Shown here one piece after another: positions 21,201-29,234 of a stretch of DNA of 64,000 nt. Numbering within the stretch: position 1 is the first letter of the stretch; the number at the start of each line of letters is the position of its first letter. Made by a program: the position numbers and the translations under genes. The stretch comes from Ignavibacteriales bacterium (GTDB lineage: Bacteria > Bacteroidota > Ignavibacteria > UBA10030), in contig JAPLFR010000009.1 of NCBI GenBank assembly GCA_026390575.1, positions 248,001-312,000 of the forward strand, given 5' to 3'. The notes beneath the pieces are model-generated. The model made no database searches. It was given only the letters and a program-made list of their open reading frames with translations, and was not told the origin of the DNA.

Positions 21201-22278
21201 CACGATACCGGGTATTCGCGCTGCAAATGCAAATATTGCTGATGCATATTCGCAAAATAATCAGATTGCCATGCATACCTCAAGACCATTATGGGAGGGG
21301 GCAACTCTTCAGTTGGATTGGAAAGTCGGCTGGACGTATAGCGAGAACAGGACCACCAATACAGATTCGCTCGGTTATATTATTGATAGCACGGTAAGCA
21401 GGATGGTCACCGGAGATGTGGGGCGTTCGTATATATCACTGCCATTTAAATTTGTGAAAACGAATCTTGACAATGTAAATGAAAAATATATTGCGTTGAA
21501 ACAAGATGTGAATGATACACGGACTGACGCTGCAAAGTTATCACAAGCGTTTGAGCAGGGATTAGAGGCGCTTCCATGGTTGTCAAAAATAGTAGGTTCG
21601 CTTGCACCACGTGCCAACTGGTCTATCCATTGGGATGGATTGGAGAAGTTTAGCATTTTAAGTAGTTTTGCGTCACGCATCTCGCTCGATCATGCTTATA
21701 CGTCAGATTATAAACGGCGCTGGCAAATGACATCCGCTAATGATCCGGTTAGGGGGATTACCAGCATGACTGAGGTTACAACAAGCCAAACGGTTACGTA
21801 TGGATTTTCTCCATTAATTGGTGTGAATATAACATTTAAAGAATTTATCAAAGGAAGTATGAGCGCCACATTCAGGTACGGGACGACAACATCATTTGAT
21901 CTTGCCCCGTCTACTCAAGATGTATCGCAATCATCGACCACAGATATGTCGATTACAGGAACTTACAGCAGGCAGGGATTTGAAATTCCTCTTTTCGGTT
22001 TGTCGCTTATGAATAATATCGACATTTCTTTCACCTACGGCTATTCACATAACGCCCGCTTGCTCTACAGTTTCAGCAATTTCCAAAGTGGTGGTACTCC
22101 TATGGAAGGTTCGGGTCGCACAACACTAGAACCGCGTATCCGCTACACATTGAGTGAGCGTGTAACAGCTTCTGTCTATTATCGATACACAAGACTTGCT
22201 CCGGATGATGGCGGATCGCAAATTCCCGGATCCACAACCAATGAAGGCGGGGTAGATGTTCACGTCCTTATTCAATAA
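15244..22278 (+). CDS. sprA: SprA/Sov-type T9SS outer-membrane translocon
   Basis: 2344 residues, in the usual 2300-2500 range for SprA. The start is GTG 15244 with a weak ribosome-binding site, followed by a signal-like hydrophobic segment (A-L-F-A-L-A-F-F). The family landmark G-K-G-V-A-Y-I-D-D-F-E-G is seen near residue 875, together with many alternating beta strands and aromatic residues of a giant barrel. A proline/threonine/alanine-rich linker at about 1858-1880 interrupts the late region. SprA forms the very large outer-membrane pore through which T9SS cargo is exported. porX follows 57 bases downstream, and a T9SS-tagged protein is encoded at 42.7 kb. A G7 run lies at 19427-19433 inside the gene. 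Confidence 0.93.
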   Translation: MIPHKFIIRIGSVWWSSALFALAFFYQMPIEASDHLFATNDVPYLFVAGSDSTLTQQQQSTGKLSRRAKAALRRSSTSTASIVTRDTSRMTLEAIRALPRDSSARLAQFQYVRRDKPVVDGTYHKNHPLFLSDPLIVKRQAVLDSTKWVYRLRKTVGDLDTRISTEVPLDEYSSLRLKQTVRQNWESMAQFYQLQGETKTTLGDVLGKITKIEIPVPKNPIFSIFGPSRISMIINGAIDIHAGFRNTKSDLYTSSALGQSQSTPDFKQEIQVNVKGEIGDKLKIDADWNTQRTFEYENQLHVKYQGYEDELVQSVEAGNVSLPTNSSFISGGSALFGIMAKFQIGPLRLTTVTTQKKGQIKELSISGGGQSTPAEIRPPNYSRCHFFIDTSYINFYENVYQPDPFINADMSRMHIHEIEVWISTKTEMDPAKYRNVLALMDQNEVENIVKNNDKASRVPGAMTPNQGEIEEAKFIKLDPNNDYDVNAYAGIISLRTQPQDDQAVAVCYSMDNNNSIRVIGQSSQTPKDSLNGQALNLVMKLVRPSQLGPTMKTAWRMMLKNRYSLGGTGIDKSSFEFHIDYQLSGQTPITDVTQQNVGVMEMLGLDRYSTDGSKKPDKLFDYFSGITINELRGEIIFPTVEPFSASSMYKYFILHGGIDDATARQYADSFAYGAIYTKDIIDATNDPHNLYYMRSTVKTAQRASYSLGFNIVEGSVQVIVDGQVTTPGVDYTVDYISSQVVIKNQAYLSPGRNVQIKYEANDMFQLASKSLLGARGEFNLDKNSALGFTLMNYSQQSLSDKVRLGEEPISNFIMGIDGGTTLNANWLTDALNYIPGIKTTALSQISVRGEVAYMVPNPNTRTSPISSDGGKGVAYIDDFEGARQSIPLGVSYAGWRDASAPWFMKNLDSYVPGSDTINGPDYIPTPNDPYSIGIKADTEKMYYKGKACWFNVIPSDVTNGTIWGDRKSLAIRNEPVTSLDFLFHPELRGEFNYSSDLENTIGYKSEVNSHLQSWAGIQHVLGTSSTNLIEQNVAFIELWINIVSPITDNTSAKLSVDLGYICEDVIPNKKLDTEDGLDNPLHTPRGIMNKDYDWGLDAMSNATEQEYCKVHYENFWNKYPEYHSDPSGDDWSRLPIGGGMKLNMVLAEQYQGVNGTEGNFASEDGHFPDTEDLNRNGKVDRYNDYFEYEIPLDTTSTRFQQLIIGRGLDNWKQIRIPLAEYNRKIGAPTFTNVEGVRLWVTGAGKPVLFRVAEFNLVGNQWEKRVKTDPSFELSVVNYEDNPLYQPPVDGLRTRDLTQPDKEILSNEQSLNLIVKNLQSGHSQEAVKYSIERPIDMFNYRTLKMFVHGQKGHDMAKQYDEFAYKDTNSYDAEMFLHFGDDTLNYYEYRAPVRPDWGGNDVLISFSDLTGLKALLDSAHNEVSKEISGGPPGAKYKVRGNPRLDRIQYISIGIQNSGKGAPVLNGELWVDELRLTDVDDTRGWAYKVDASVKLADIGSIAFSLSQRDPYFHGLEDRFGTRNTSRAWSISTSFAFERLLPETWNGSILNFSYSHSESTNKPLYIPGKDILVEKAAERVAADTSTNPNRQYKNADDVRAQSEDLSITDSYSLPTLKLNIPAKTWLVTETINKMSFGYSYTTSYQRNPSTEYANAWSWSANFRYGTQFNPNNYLSLGGLKFFFTPQSMNFGATLSRSQSQAKLRTQANPNDVQRNLSAQRSMDFSWQFFQGGLFDLGVAYNVNVSSTLLHLETDQYSHQRTFMAILSDIFFSDRLIDFGIDQSYGQGITLNTKVTAPQILMLDKIFTPNLRYAVNYNWTNNIQAADRGRSAGWSGGPSFSLDVNLKPLTEAIWSTTLAPIPVPAPTQAPTPTPTPAPLSADTTKKKESSINHLLKQFGQISFDNISRILFKNTLFDFEKFNFSFSQSNSSQNNGVRGSTGFANIFARAPFFQSSLDENGPKFLYQFGLISDPNGELVIKTKPTFPFFTGSTIPGIRAANANIADAYSQNNQIAMHTSRPLWEGATLQLDWKVGWTYSENRTTNTDSLGYIIDSTVSRMVTGDVGRSYISLPFKFVKTNLDNVNEKYIALKQDVNDTRTDAAKLSQAFEQGLEALPWLSKIVGSLAPRANWSIHWDGLEKFSILSSFASRISLDHAYTSDYKRRWQMTSANDPVRGITSMTEVTTSQTVTYGFSPLIGVNITFKEFIKGSMSATFRYGTTTSFDLAPSTQDVSQSSTTDMSITGTYSRQGFEIPLFGLSLMNNIDISFTYGYSHNARLLYSFSNFQSGGTPMEGSGRTTLEPRIRYTLSERVTASVYYRYTRLAPDDGGSQIPGSTTNEGGVDVHVLIQ

Positions 22279-22335
22279 TCCATTTTCTCGCGTTGATTCT
22301 CGCGTGTGGAAATAGTAATTTACTTAAGGTTTTTC

Positions 22336-23901
22336 ATGGAAACTCCTAAAAAAATACTTTGGGTCGATGACGAAATCGACTTATTACGTCCTCATCTGCG
22401 GTTATTGGAACAGAAGGGATATCAAGTCGATACGGCGGCTAATGGCGAGGATGCCATCGAATCAGTGAAGAAGAAGGGCTATGACCTTGTTTTTCTTGAT
22501 GAGATGATGCCCGGTTTAGGCGGCTTACAAACTCTTTCGGCGATGAAAGACATCTCACCAACTCTTCCGGTAGTCATGGTGACTAAGAGCGAAGCGGAGA
22601 GTTTGATGGAAGAGGCCATCGGTAGTAAAATCACGGATTATTTGGTGAAGCCGGTAAATCCCAGCCAGATTCTTATGGCATGTAAGAAAATATTTGAATC
22701 GAAAAAGATATCCGGTGAACACGTTTCCCGAGACTATATTAAGGAGTTTCAAAATATCAGTCTCACGTTGAATAATTCTCTTGCGGAAGAAGAATGGATC
22801 GATCTGTATCTCAAACTCACAAACTGGGATATGGAATTGGATGCCCATCCGGAATTGGGATTGCGGCAGACACTTCAGGATCAAAAACGTGAATGCAACG
22901 CCGAGTTTGGAAAATTTGTCGAACGGAACTATCGCAAGTGGATTTCGGATGAACAACGTTCGATTATGCTTTCGCCCGACGTTATGGAACGCTGTGTACT
23001 CCCTGAACTGAATAACCGCACTTCAGTCTTTTTCTTCGTTATCGATTGCCTGCGGCTTGACCAGTGGCTGATTTTAGAAGAACTGTTATCAGAATATTAC
23101 ACATTCGAAAAGCAATATTACTTCAGCATTTTGCCGACTGCAACGCCATACTCACGAAACGCAATTTTCAGCGGGCACTTTCCTATAGACATAGAAAAAC
23201 GATTCCCTGAAATCTGGTCTTCCGAAGATGACGACGACGAAAACAGCCGCAATCGGTACGAGCACCAATTGATGGACAAACTCTTAGAACGCAAGCGCAT
23301 CGTTTTAAAACCGGAATCAAAGTATGTGAAAATATTGGATTCGGATTTCGGCAGACAATTCGAGGGAAACATCATTTCTTACACACAAAGCCGCCTCACG
23401 GCTGTTGTGGTGAATTTTATCGATATGCTCGCGCACGGGCGTTCGGACTCTCCTCTCCTAAAAGAAATTGCTCCTGATGAAGCAGCGTATCGTTCGCTGA
23501 CACGATCCTGGTTTCAGCATTCATCGCTTTTTGGAATGCTCAAAACACTTGCTCTGCAGAAAAATGTCAAGATTATTTTAACTACAGACCACGGAAGTGT
23601 CCGATGCATGCGCGGATCGAAAGTTGTTGGAGATCGAGAAGCATCAACAAATCTGCGTTATAAATTTGGCAGAAATCTTAAAGTGGACGAAAAACAAGCG
23701 GTCTTTATCAAGAGTCCGGTTGATTATAAACTGCCGCGAGGTAGTGTTACGACAAATTATATCATGGCGAAAGAAGATTATTATTTTGTCTACCCGACAG
23801 AATATCATAAATATCTCAACCAGTACCACGATAGCTTCCAGCACGGCGGTATTTCAATGCAGGAGATGATTCTTCCCATTGTGAAACTTCAACCAAAATG
23901 A
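22336..23901 (+). CDS. porX: PorX-type response regulator with PglZ/alkaline-phosphatase-like domain
   Basis: 521 residues from ATG 22336 (an upstream in-frame start at 22306 is less likely). The N-terminal receiver has D11-D12-E13, phospho-acceptor D55 in F-L-D-E-M-M-P-G and a conserved K near 105. The C-terminal PglZ domain has I-D-C-L-R-L-D-Q-W (metal-binding Asp), T-A-T-P-Y-S-R (nucleophile region) and T-T-D-H-G-S (metal-binding Asp-His). PorX regulates T9SS genes with kinase PorY and sigma factor SigP in Porphyromonas, and its PglZ domain degrades oligonucleotides in characterised homologues. Position directly after sprA, and followed by tsaE, fits the group. The porY kinase is not visible here. 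Confidence 0.94.
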   Translation: METPKKILWVDDEIDLLRPHLRLLEQKGYQVDTAANGEDAIESVKKKGYDLVFLDEMMPGLGGLQTLSAMKDISPTLPVVMVTKSEAESLMEEAIGSKITDYLVKPVNPSQILMACKKIFESKKISGEHVSRDYIKEFQNISLTLNNSLAEEEWIDLYLKLTNWDMELDAHPELGLRQTLQDQKRECNAEFGKFVERNYRKWISDEQRSIMLSPDVMERCVLPELNNRTSVFFFVIDCLRLDQWLILEELLSEYYTFEKQYYFSILPTATPYSRNAIFSGHFPIDIEKRFPEIWSSEDDDDENSRNRYEHQLMDKLLERKRIVLKPESKYVKILDSDFGRQFEGNIISYTQSRLTAVVVNFIDMLAHGRSDSPLLKEIAPDEAAYRSLTRSWFQHSSLFGMLKTLALQKNVKIILTTDHGSVRCMRGSKVVGDREASTNLRYKFGRNLKVDEKQAVFIKSPVDYKLPRGSVTTNYIMAKEDYYFVYPTEYHKYLNQYHDSFQHGGISMQEMILPIVKLQPK

Positions 23902-24347
23902 ACGAAACGCGTACAACGACATCATCGGAAGAAACGATTGCATTTGCGAGTACGTTCGCTGGAAGATTACAGCGGGGAAATGTTGTCACACTCTTTGGTG
24001 ATCTGGGCAGTGGGAAGACACAGTTTGTGAAAGGTATATGTCAGGCATTCAAGACGCGCACGCCTGCAACAAGCCCTTCGTTCGTCATCCTCAATAGGTA
24101 TAATGGCATAGATGAGCACAAAAACGAAATATTATTATATCATTTCGATCTCTATCGTGTAAAGTCGCTCACAGAAATATACGATCTTGGTTACGAAGAA
24201 TTTCTTCAGGGCGATGGTGTCTGCCTTATCGAGTGGGCGGAGATGCTTGGGGAATTATTGCCGAAGCAAAGGTACGACGTTCGGTTTTCTTTAGGCGCAG
24301 GTGAGAACGAACGCTATATTGAAATTTCTGGAGTTCATACGTCATGA
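23898..24347 (+). CDS. tsaE: tRNA threonylcarbamoyladenosine biosynthesis ATPase TsaE
   Basis: 149 residues, full length for TsaE. Walker A G-D-L-G-S-G-K-T lies at about residues 36-43, the T-S-P-S-F motif at about 60, and H-F-D-L-Y-R followed by I-E-W-A-E. TsaE is the ATPase that resets the TsaB-TsaD complex making t6A at position 37 of ANN-decoding tRNAs. The start overlaps the porX stop as ATGA and its own stop overlaps tsaB the same way, so all three genes are translationally coupled. Confidence 0.95.
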   Translation: MNETRTTTSSEETIAFASTFAGRLQRGNVVTLFGDLGSGKTQFVKGICQAFKTRTPATSPSFVILNRYNGIDEHKNEILLYHFDLYRVKSLTEIYDLGYEEFLQGDGVCLIEWAEMLGELLPKQRYDVRFSLGAGENERYIEISGVHTS

Positions 24348-25027
24348 CGATTCTCGGCATCGAGACATCAACGGCGGTGTGTTCTGTAGGATTGGCAGAC
24401 GAATGTGGATTGCAGTCGGAACGATCGCTCGTTGAATCACATATTCATTCAGAAAAACTGTTAACGCTGATTCAAGAATTGTGCGATGAACAAAAAATGA
24501 AGCTCTCTCGGTTGGATGGTGTGGCGGTTTCCATAGGTCCCGGTTCTTTTACCGGACTTCGCATCGGATTAAGCACCGCAAAAGGATTGTGCTTCGCGCT
24601 TGAAAAACCGCTTATTGCAGTGCCGACGTTCGCATCTATCGCACACAGTGTAGCAGGTTCGCATCCGGATTGTGCGCGGGTTATTGTATGCATTGATGCG
24701 AAGCAGAGAGAGTATTATATTGGGGTGTACAAACACGACAATGGAACTATCTGCGAGGTACTGCCTGTGCACATTGGAAGTATAGCGTCGGCCATTGCTG
24801 CAGCCTCTGTGAGAACCCTTATAGTCACAGATCGTACCGACGAAGTGAGAACAGAATCTCGTGATTCCATCCTTGTTCAGGATGTGTTCCCTTATTGCCG
24901 CGGAGATGTTATTGCACATAGGGCATTAGAGAGATGGGCGCCTGAGGAAAGCAGTGTTTGGGCACAACGAGAACCGATGTATTTGAAAGACTTCGTTGTT
25001 CGGACACAGATGAAATTGGCAAAATGA
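24344..25027 (+). CDS. tsaB: tRNA threonylcarbamoyladenosine complex subunit TsaB
   Basis: 227 residues of the ASKHA fold, beginning I-L-G-I-E-T-S-T and containing [11 protein letters not shown] near residue 65, both TsaB hallmarks. TsaB is the inactive paralogue that scaffolds TsaD and binds TsaE in t6A synthesis. Overlap with tsaE (ATGA) places it in the porX-tsaE-tsaB operon. accD begins 25 bases later and may be co-transcribed. Confidence 0.94.
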   Translation: MTILGIETSTAVCSVGLADECGLQSERSLVESHIHSEKLLTLIQELCDEQKMKLSRLDGVAVSIGPGSFTGLRIGLSTAKGLCFALEKPLIAVPTFASIAHSVAGSHPDCARVIVCIDAKQREYYIGVYKHDNGTICEVLPVHIGSIASAIAAASVRTLIVTDRTDEVRTESRDSILVQDVFPYCRGDVIAHRALERWAPEESSVWAQREPMYLKDFVVRTQMKLAK

Positions 25028-25052
25028 TTCACGGCAGGTAAAGGAGATTACA

Positions 25053-25895
25053 ATGGCTTGGTTCAAGCGGTCACAAGAAAATATTTCGTCGGATGGTCAG
25101 AAGAAGGACATTCCCGATGGTATGTGGACGAAGTGCAGCGGGTGCAGCGAGATCATTCATAAGAAGGAGTTAGATAAAAATCTTTTCACATGCCCAAAGT
25201 GTAACTTCCATTTCCGTATTGGCAGCAAAGAGTATTTCGAAATACTGCTTGACAACGGTACATTCAAAGAGATGAACAAGAAAATGCGCTCTGTGGATCC
25301 CCTGAAGTTCACCGACACAAAATCGTATGCAAGCCGTGTGGAGACGACCATAAAAAAAACCGGTCTCTATGATGCTGTGAGGACCGGCGAAGGAATGATG
25401 AATGGAATTCCAGTGGTCATCGCCTGCATGGATTTCGCTTTTATCGGAGGAAGCATGGGCTCTGTTGTAGGAGAAAAAATATCACGTGCAACAGACGTTG
25501 CTCGTAAAAAGAGACAACCGATGATCATTGTTTCTTCCACAGGCGGTGCAAGGATGATGGAAGGCGCAATGTCATTGATGCAGATGGCTAAGATGAGCGC
25601 AAAACTTGCACAACTTTCCGATGCAGGTGTGCCGTACATTTCCATCCTTACAGATCCAACAACAGGCGGTGTGACTGCAAGTTTTGCAATGTTAGGCGAT
25701 ATACACATTGCGGAACCTGCCGCGCTTATCGGATTTGCAGGTCCGCGTGTTATTAAGCAGACAATTGGAAAAGATTTGCCTCAAGGATTTCAGCGATCAG
25801 AGTTTTTGATGGATAAAGGATTCGTCGACCTCGTTGTTCATCGGAAAGAACTCAAAGAAACAACTACGAAAGTAATTCGGAGTCTTGTAGGATAA
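25053..25895 (+). CDS. accD: Acetyl-CoA carboxylase carboxyltransferase beta subunit
   Basis: 280 residues, usual AccD length. An N-terminal four-cysteine zinc finger is formed by C28, C31, C47 and C50 (C-S-G-C ... C-P-K-C). The crotonase-like carboxyltransferase core carries [11 protein letters not shown] and [12 protein letters not shown]. With AccA, AccB and AccC it makes malonyl-CoA for fatty-acid synthesis in the cytoplasm. The start follows AAAGGAG at 25039-25045. accA is not in the window. Confidence 0.96.
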   Translation: MAWFKRSQENISSDGQKKDIPDGMWTKCSGCSEIIHKKELDKNLFTCPKCNFHFRIGSKEYFEILLDNGTFKEMNKKMRSVDPLKFTDTKSYASRVETTIKKTGLYDAVRTGEGMMNGIPVVIACMDFAFIGGSMGSVVGEKISRATDVARKKRQPMIIVSSTGGARMMEGAMSLMQMAKMSAKLAQLSDAGVPYISILTDPTTGGVTASFAMLGDIHIAEPAALIGFAGPRVIKQTIGKDLPQGFQRSEFLMDKGFVDLVVHRKELKETTTKVIRSLVG

Positions 25896-25908
25896 CGAAA
25901 AGGTTCAG

Positions 25909-26766
25909 GTGTCTATCCAGATAGTTAAAACGATCCGTGAGATGCAGGATATTGCTGAACGGTTTCGGTGCGGGGGTAAGATCGTTAGCGTGGTTCCGAC
26001 AATGGGATATCTGCACCGCGGACACGCACGTTTGATTGAAATTGCACGTTCTCGTGCAGATGTTGTCATTACCACAATATTTGTTAATCCTACTCAGTTT
26101 GCTCCAAACGAAGACTTCAATCGTTATCCTCGAGACCTTGAACACGACAAAATAATTGCCCAGGATGCGGGCTCAGATTTCATCTTCTTTCCAGAGGTCG
26201 CAGAAATGTATCCAGAGGATTTTAATAGTACGGTAGAAGTTGAGAGGGCATCAAAAATATTGGAGGGTGCTTTCCGTCCAGTTCACTTTCGAGGTGTCAC
26301 GACGGTCGTAGCAAAACTTTTTCATATCACAAAACCACATATCGCCGTCTTTGGACAGAAGGATGCACAGCAGGCTTTCATCGTCCAAAAGATGGCGAAA
26401 GATCTGAATTTCGATATAGATATTATCATTGCACCCATTGTTCGAGAAGAAGATGGACTGGCGTTGAGTTCGCGCAATGTATATCTCAACGAAACTGAAC
26501 GAAAGAATGCGCTGGTGCTTTATCGTTCACTTCAGCACGCTGCTCAACGCATTAGGGATGGGGCAAAAAAGGCAGCAGACATTCGTGTTGAAATAGAAAA
26601 AATAATTAAAAGTGGAAATCCAAGTCAAATCGATTACATCGCAATTGTCAATCCGGAAATATTTAAGGAAGTGGAAATAATTGAATCGCCGGAAGTGCTC
26701 GTAGCGATAGCTGTACGTTTCGGTTCGACGCGGCTTATTGATAATATTTGCATTCAGTTACAATGA
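25909..26766 (+). CDS. panC: Pantothenate synthetase
   Basis: 285 residues from a GTG start at 25909, 13 bases after accD with a purine-rich site (AAAAGG) ahead. Motifs: P-T-M-G-Y-L-H-R-G-H near residue 30 (the nucleotide-binding H-x-G-H), V-F-G-Q-K-D-A-Q-Q and R-E-E-D-G-L-A-L-S-S-R-N. It condenses pantoate with beta-alanine using ATP, giving pantothenate for coenzyme A. Location beside accD links it to acyl-CoA metabolism. panB and panD are not present in the window. Confidence 0.95.
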   Translation: MSIQIVKTIREMQDIAERFRCGGKIVSVVPTMGYLHRGHARLIEIARSRADVVITTIFVNPTQFAPNEDFNRYPRDLEHDKIIAQDAGSDFIFFPEVAEMYPEDFNSTVEVERASKILEGAFRPVHFRGVTTVVAKLFHITKPHIAVFGQKDAQQAFIVQKMAKDLNFDIDIIIAPIVREEDGLALSSRNVYLNETERKNALVLYRSLQHAAQRIRDGAKKAADIRVEIEKIIKSGNPSQIDYIAIVNPEIFKEVEIIESPEVLVAIAVRFGSTRLIDNICIQLQ

Positions 26767-26776
26767 GGAAACAATA

Positions 26777-27544
26777 TTGAAAACAGAAAAGAAGCGCGGT
26801 TTAGCTGTAGTGATTATGGCGGCCGGTAAGGGAACACGCATGAAGGATCCATCCAAGGTGAAGGTAATGTATAAAGTCCTTGGTAAACCGATGATTCATT
26901 ATGTTGTTGACCTTGCATTTAATCTAAAAGCGGACCGTGTCATTGCAATTGTTGGACATCAACGAGATGTGGTAATGAATCACATTTGCAAATCGCATCC
27001 CAATATTGAGATTGCCGTCCAAGCTGAACAGCTTGGCACTGGTCATGCCGTAATGCAAACGGAGAATGCGCTAAAAGATTTTTATGGAGATGTGATCGTG
27101 CTTTCTGGTGATGTTCCGCTATTAACAGTTGCAAGCATACAACAACTTATTGAACATCACTTTCAGACACAGGCGGTTGCCACCATCCTTACTGCACATT
27201 TTAATGATCCAACCGGTTATGGCCGTATTATACGAAACGATGATAATTCGGTGAAGAAAATCATCGAGCATAAGGATGCAACAGAAGAAGAGCGTCAAGT
27301 GAAGGAGATTAATTCAGGTATATATATCTTTGACAAACAGAAGCTATTCGATGGTTTGCAGCATATAACGCCACATAATGTTCAAAAGGAATATTACCTA
27401 ACGGATGTCTTTGAATATTTCTGGAAACATCATTGGAGAGTCTCTGCCTTAAAGGCAACTTATGTTGACGAGATTCGTGGTATTAACACAATAGAACAGC
27501 TGAAAGAGGCGGAGACTATCAAACAAAAACGGATGCAATCTTGA
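26777..27544 (+). CDS. GlmU-like sugar-nucleotidyltransferase (N-terminal domain only)
   Basis: 255 residues from a TTG start at 26777, chosen because GAGGAA lies at 26765-26770. The open frame continues upstream to another TTG at 26738 inside panC. The pyrophosphorylase signature M-A-A-G-K-G-T-R-M-K and a later L-S-G-D-V-P-L-L (metal-binding Asp) match the N-terminal uridylyltransferase domain of GlmU. The left-handed beta-helix acetyltransferase domain of about 200 residues is absent. The protein therefore probably makes UDP-GlcNAc or another NDP-sugar from a ready sugar phosphate. Substrate is inferred. A perfect hairpin follows the stop. Confidence 0.85.
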   Translation: MKTEKKRGLAVVIMAAGKGTRMKDPSKVKVMYKVLGKPMIHYVVDLAFNLKADRVIAIVGHQRDVVMNHICKSHPNIEIAVQAEQLGTGHAVMQTENALKDFYGDVIVLSGDVPLLTVASIQQLIEHHFQTQAVATILTAHFNDPTGYGRIIRNDDNSVKKIIEHKDATEEERQVKEINSGIYIFDKQKLFDGLQHITPHNVQKEYYLTDVFEYFWKHHWRVSALKATYVDEIRGINTIEQLKEAETIKQKRMQS

Positions 27545-27546
27545 AC

Positions 27547-27579
27547 AACCTTGTCAAAGTTTCAAACTTTGACAAGGTT
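27547..27579. terminator. Perfect 16-bp-arm palindrome between convergent genes, likely bidirectional terminator / repeat
   Basis: Two perfectly complementary 16-base arms (27547-27562 and 27564-27579) flank a single base, directly between the convergent GlmU-like gene and dapA. It has the same C-C-T-T-G ... C-A-A-G-G ends and central T-T-(C)C-A-A-A-C as the two hairpins around the RAYT transposase at 37.7-38.4 kb, so it is probably a member of that repeat family used as a terminator. Confidence 0.75.
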
Positions 27580-27589
27580 CGTGCGCTCC

Positions 27590-28483
27590 TTATATCAATT
27601 TTAAATCTTCCAGCACTTTCCTTAACTTTGCGCGGCTTGGCTCTGTAATAGGTACCAAAGGCAGGCGGAAAGATTCTTCAATCATTCCCATCATCGTGAG
27701 TGCAGTCTTTACCGGAATCGGGCTGGACTCTATAAAATTGATGTTCATAAGGGGTAGCAAGCGAAAGTGAAGTTGAAGGGCCTTCGTCCATTCACCCTTC
27801 AAGCATAAACGCATGAGGTGAGAATATTCTTTTGGCACTTCGTTTGAAACAACCGAAATACATCCATCGCCGCCGAGGGCGATTATGGAATAGGCAAGTG
27901 CGTCATCGCCAGAGAGAAGTGAAAAATTCTTCGGTTTGTTGCGTGCGATTTCCATCACCTGCGCCATATTGCAGGAAGCTTCTTTTACCATGACAACATT
28001 CGGTATCTCTTCAGCCATTTTCAGCACAGTCGCAGCTTCGATATTTCCGCTTGTTCGTCCCGGAACATTATAAACGATAATGGGAATATCGACCGCATCG
28101 GCAACTGCTTTGAAATGCTGAAAATATCCGTTCTGTGTCGGCTTATTATAATAGGGACCAACAATAAGTGCCGCATCCGCACCTGCTTGTTTGGCGAAGC
28201 GCGCTTTTTCAATCACTTCGGCCGTGTTGTTGCTTCCTGCACCGGCAAAGATTTTTACACGCCCATTTGCCTGTTCGATCACAATTTCAATGACGCGTTG
28301 CTGTTCTTTCATACTGAGCGTTGAATACTCGCCGGTTGTTCCCAACGGTACAAGCGCTTCAACGCTGCCCTTGATTTGAAAATCTACAAAACGCCTCAAT
28401 GCAGTTTCATCGATCGAACCGTCTTTCGTAAAAGGAGTGATGATCGCTGTAGCTGTTCCTCGAAATTTTGTCTGTGCTGCCAT
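27590..28483 (-). CDS. dapA: 4-hydroxy-tetrahydrodipicolinate synthase
   Basis: 297 residues, full-length TIM-barrel DapA. Motifs: P-L-G-T-T-G-E-Y near residue 45, Y-N-V-P-G-R-T-S near 140 and the Schiff-base lysine in V-M-V-K-E-A near 165. It condenses pyruvate with aspartate semialdehyde, the first step committed to lysine and diaminopimelate. It is last in the asd-lysC-dapB-dapA operon, 14 bases after dapB, with AAGGA ahead of its ATG. Confidence 0.96.
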   Translation of the reverse strand: MAAQTKFRGTATAIITPFTKDGSIDETALRRFVDFQIKGSVEALVPLGTTGEYSTLSMKEQQRVIEIVIEQANGRVKIFAGAGSNNTAEVIEKARFAKQAGADAALIVGPYYNKPTQNGYFQHFKAVADAVDIPIIVYNVPGRTSGNIEAATVLKMAEEIPNVVMVKEASCNMAQVMEIARNKPKNFSLLSGDDALAYSIIALGGDGCISVVSNEVPKEYSHLMRLCLKGEWTKALQLHFRLLPLMNINFIESSPIPVKTALTMMGMIEESFRLPLVPITEPSRAKLRKVLEDLKLI

Positions 28484-28497
28484 GACGAACGGTTTCC

Positions 28498-29229
28498 TTA
28501 TTTGAAGATATCTTGAAATGCATCATCCATAGTGAAAAGCCCTTTTTTATTTCGAATCCATTCCGCGGCAAACAACGCACCGAACGCTAAGCCGGACCGG
28601 TCTTTTGCAGTATGTTTCAGTTCAATCGTATCTGCGGCAGAGTCGAACGCGAGTGTATGTGTACCGACAATTGTGCCGCTTCGTGTGGAAGAGACATGAA
28701 GCTGTTCGGGCCGTATCTTATCGTGCGATGTTTCGCTCAATAATTCTTTTTTCCTTCGCATGTGCTCAAGAACAATATGTCCCATCGTGAGCGCAGTTCC
28801 GCTCGGGCTATCGATTTTATTTTTATGATGAATTTCTTGAATGAAAGCATCGTACTCTGAAAATTTATCCATCATTTGTGCCGCAGTCTTAACGAGGTGG
28901 AAGAAAATATTCACACCCAGCGAAAAATTTGACGCATAAATGAGACCAATCTGATTCTTACTAACGAGTGCTTCTATACTGGGCAATTGATCTTGCCAGC
29001 CGGTTGTTCCGACAACAATTGGTTTATGCGCTTTAGCCCACGGTGTCAGATCGTTGATAATGCTCTTGGCGGTTGCAAAATGGATCACAACATCTACATT
29101 CTCACGCTGCGCCTTCGTGACAGGCGGTGTATCGATATCGACATGGAGTTCAACACTCCACCCGCGTTCATGTGCGAGGCGTTCAATCTCTTTGCCCATC
29201 TTTCCGTATCCAACAAGTGCTAAACGCAT
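28498..29229 (-). CDS. dapB: 4-hydroxy-tetrahydrodipicolinate reductase
   Basis: 243 residues, somewhat short for DapB (usually 240-275). The N-terminal dinucleotide site is L-V-G-Y-G-K-M-G, and the catalytic block E-I-H-H-K-N-K-I-D-S-P-S-G-T-A lies near residue 135. It reduces the DapA product with NAD(P)H. It follows lysC by five bases and precedes dapA by 14, so the operon carries the first steps from aspartate to diaminopimelate. Confidence 0.95.
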   Translation of the reverse strand: MRLALVGYGKMGKEIERLAHERGWSVELHVDIDTPPVTKAQRENVDVVIHFATAKSIINDLTPWAKAHKPIVVGTTGWQDQLPSIEALVSKNQIGLIYASNFSLGVNIFFHLVKTAAQMMDKFSEYDAFIQEIHHKNKIDSPSGTALTMGHIVLEHMRRKKELLSETSHDKIRPEQLHVSSTRSGTIVGTHTLAFDSAADTIELKHTAKDRSGLAFGALFAAEWIRNKKGLFTMDDAFQDIFK

Positions 29230-29234
29230 TGGAG

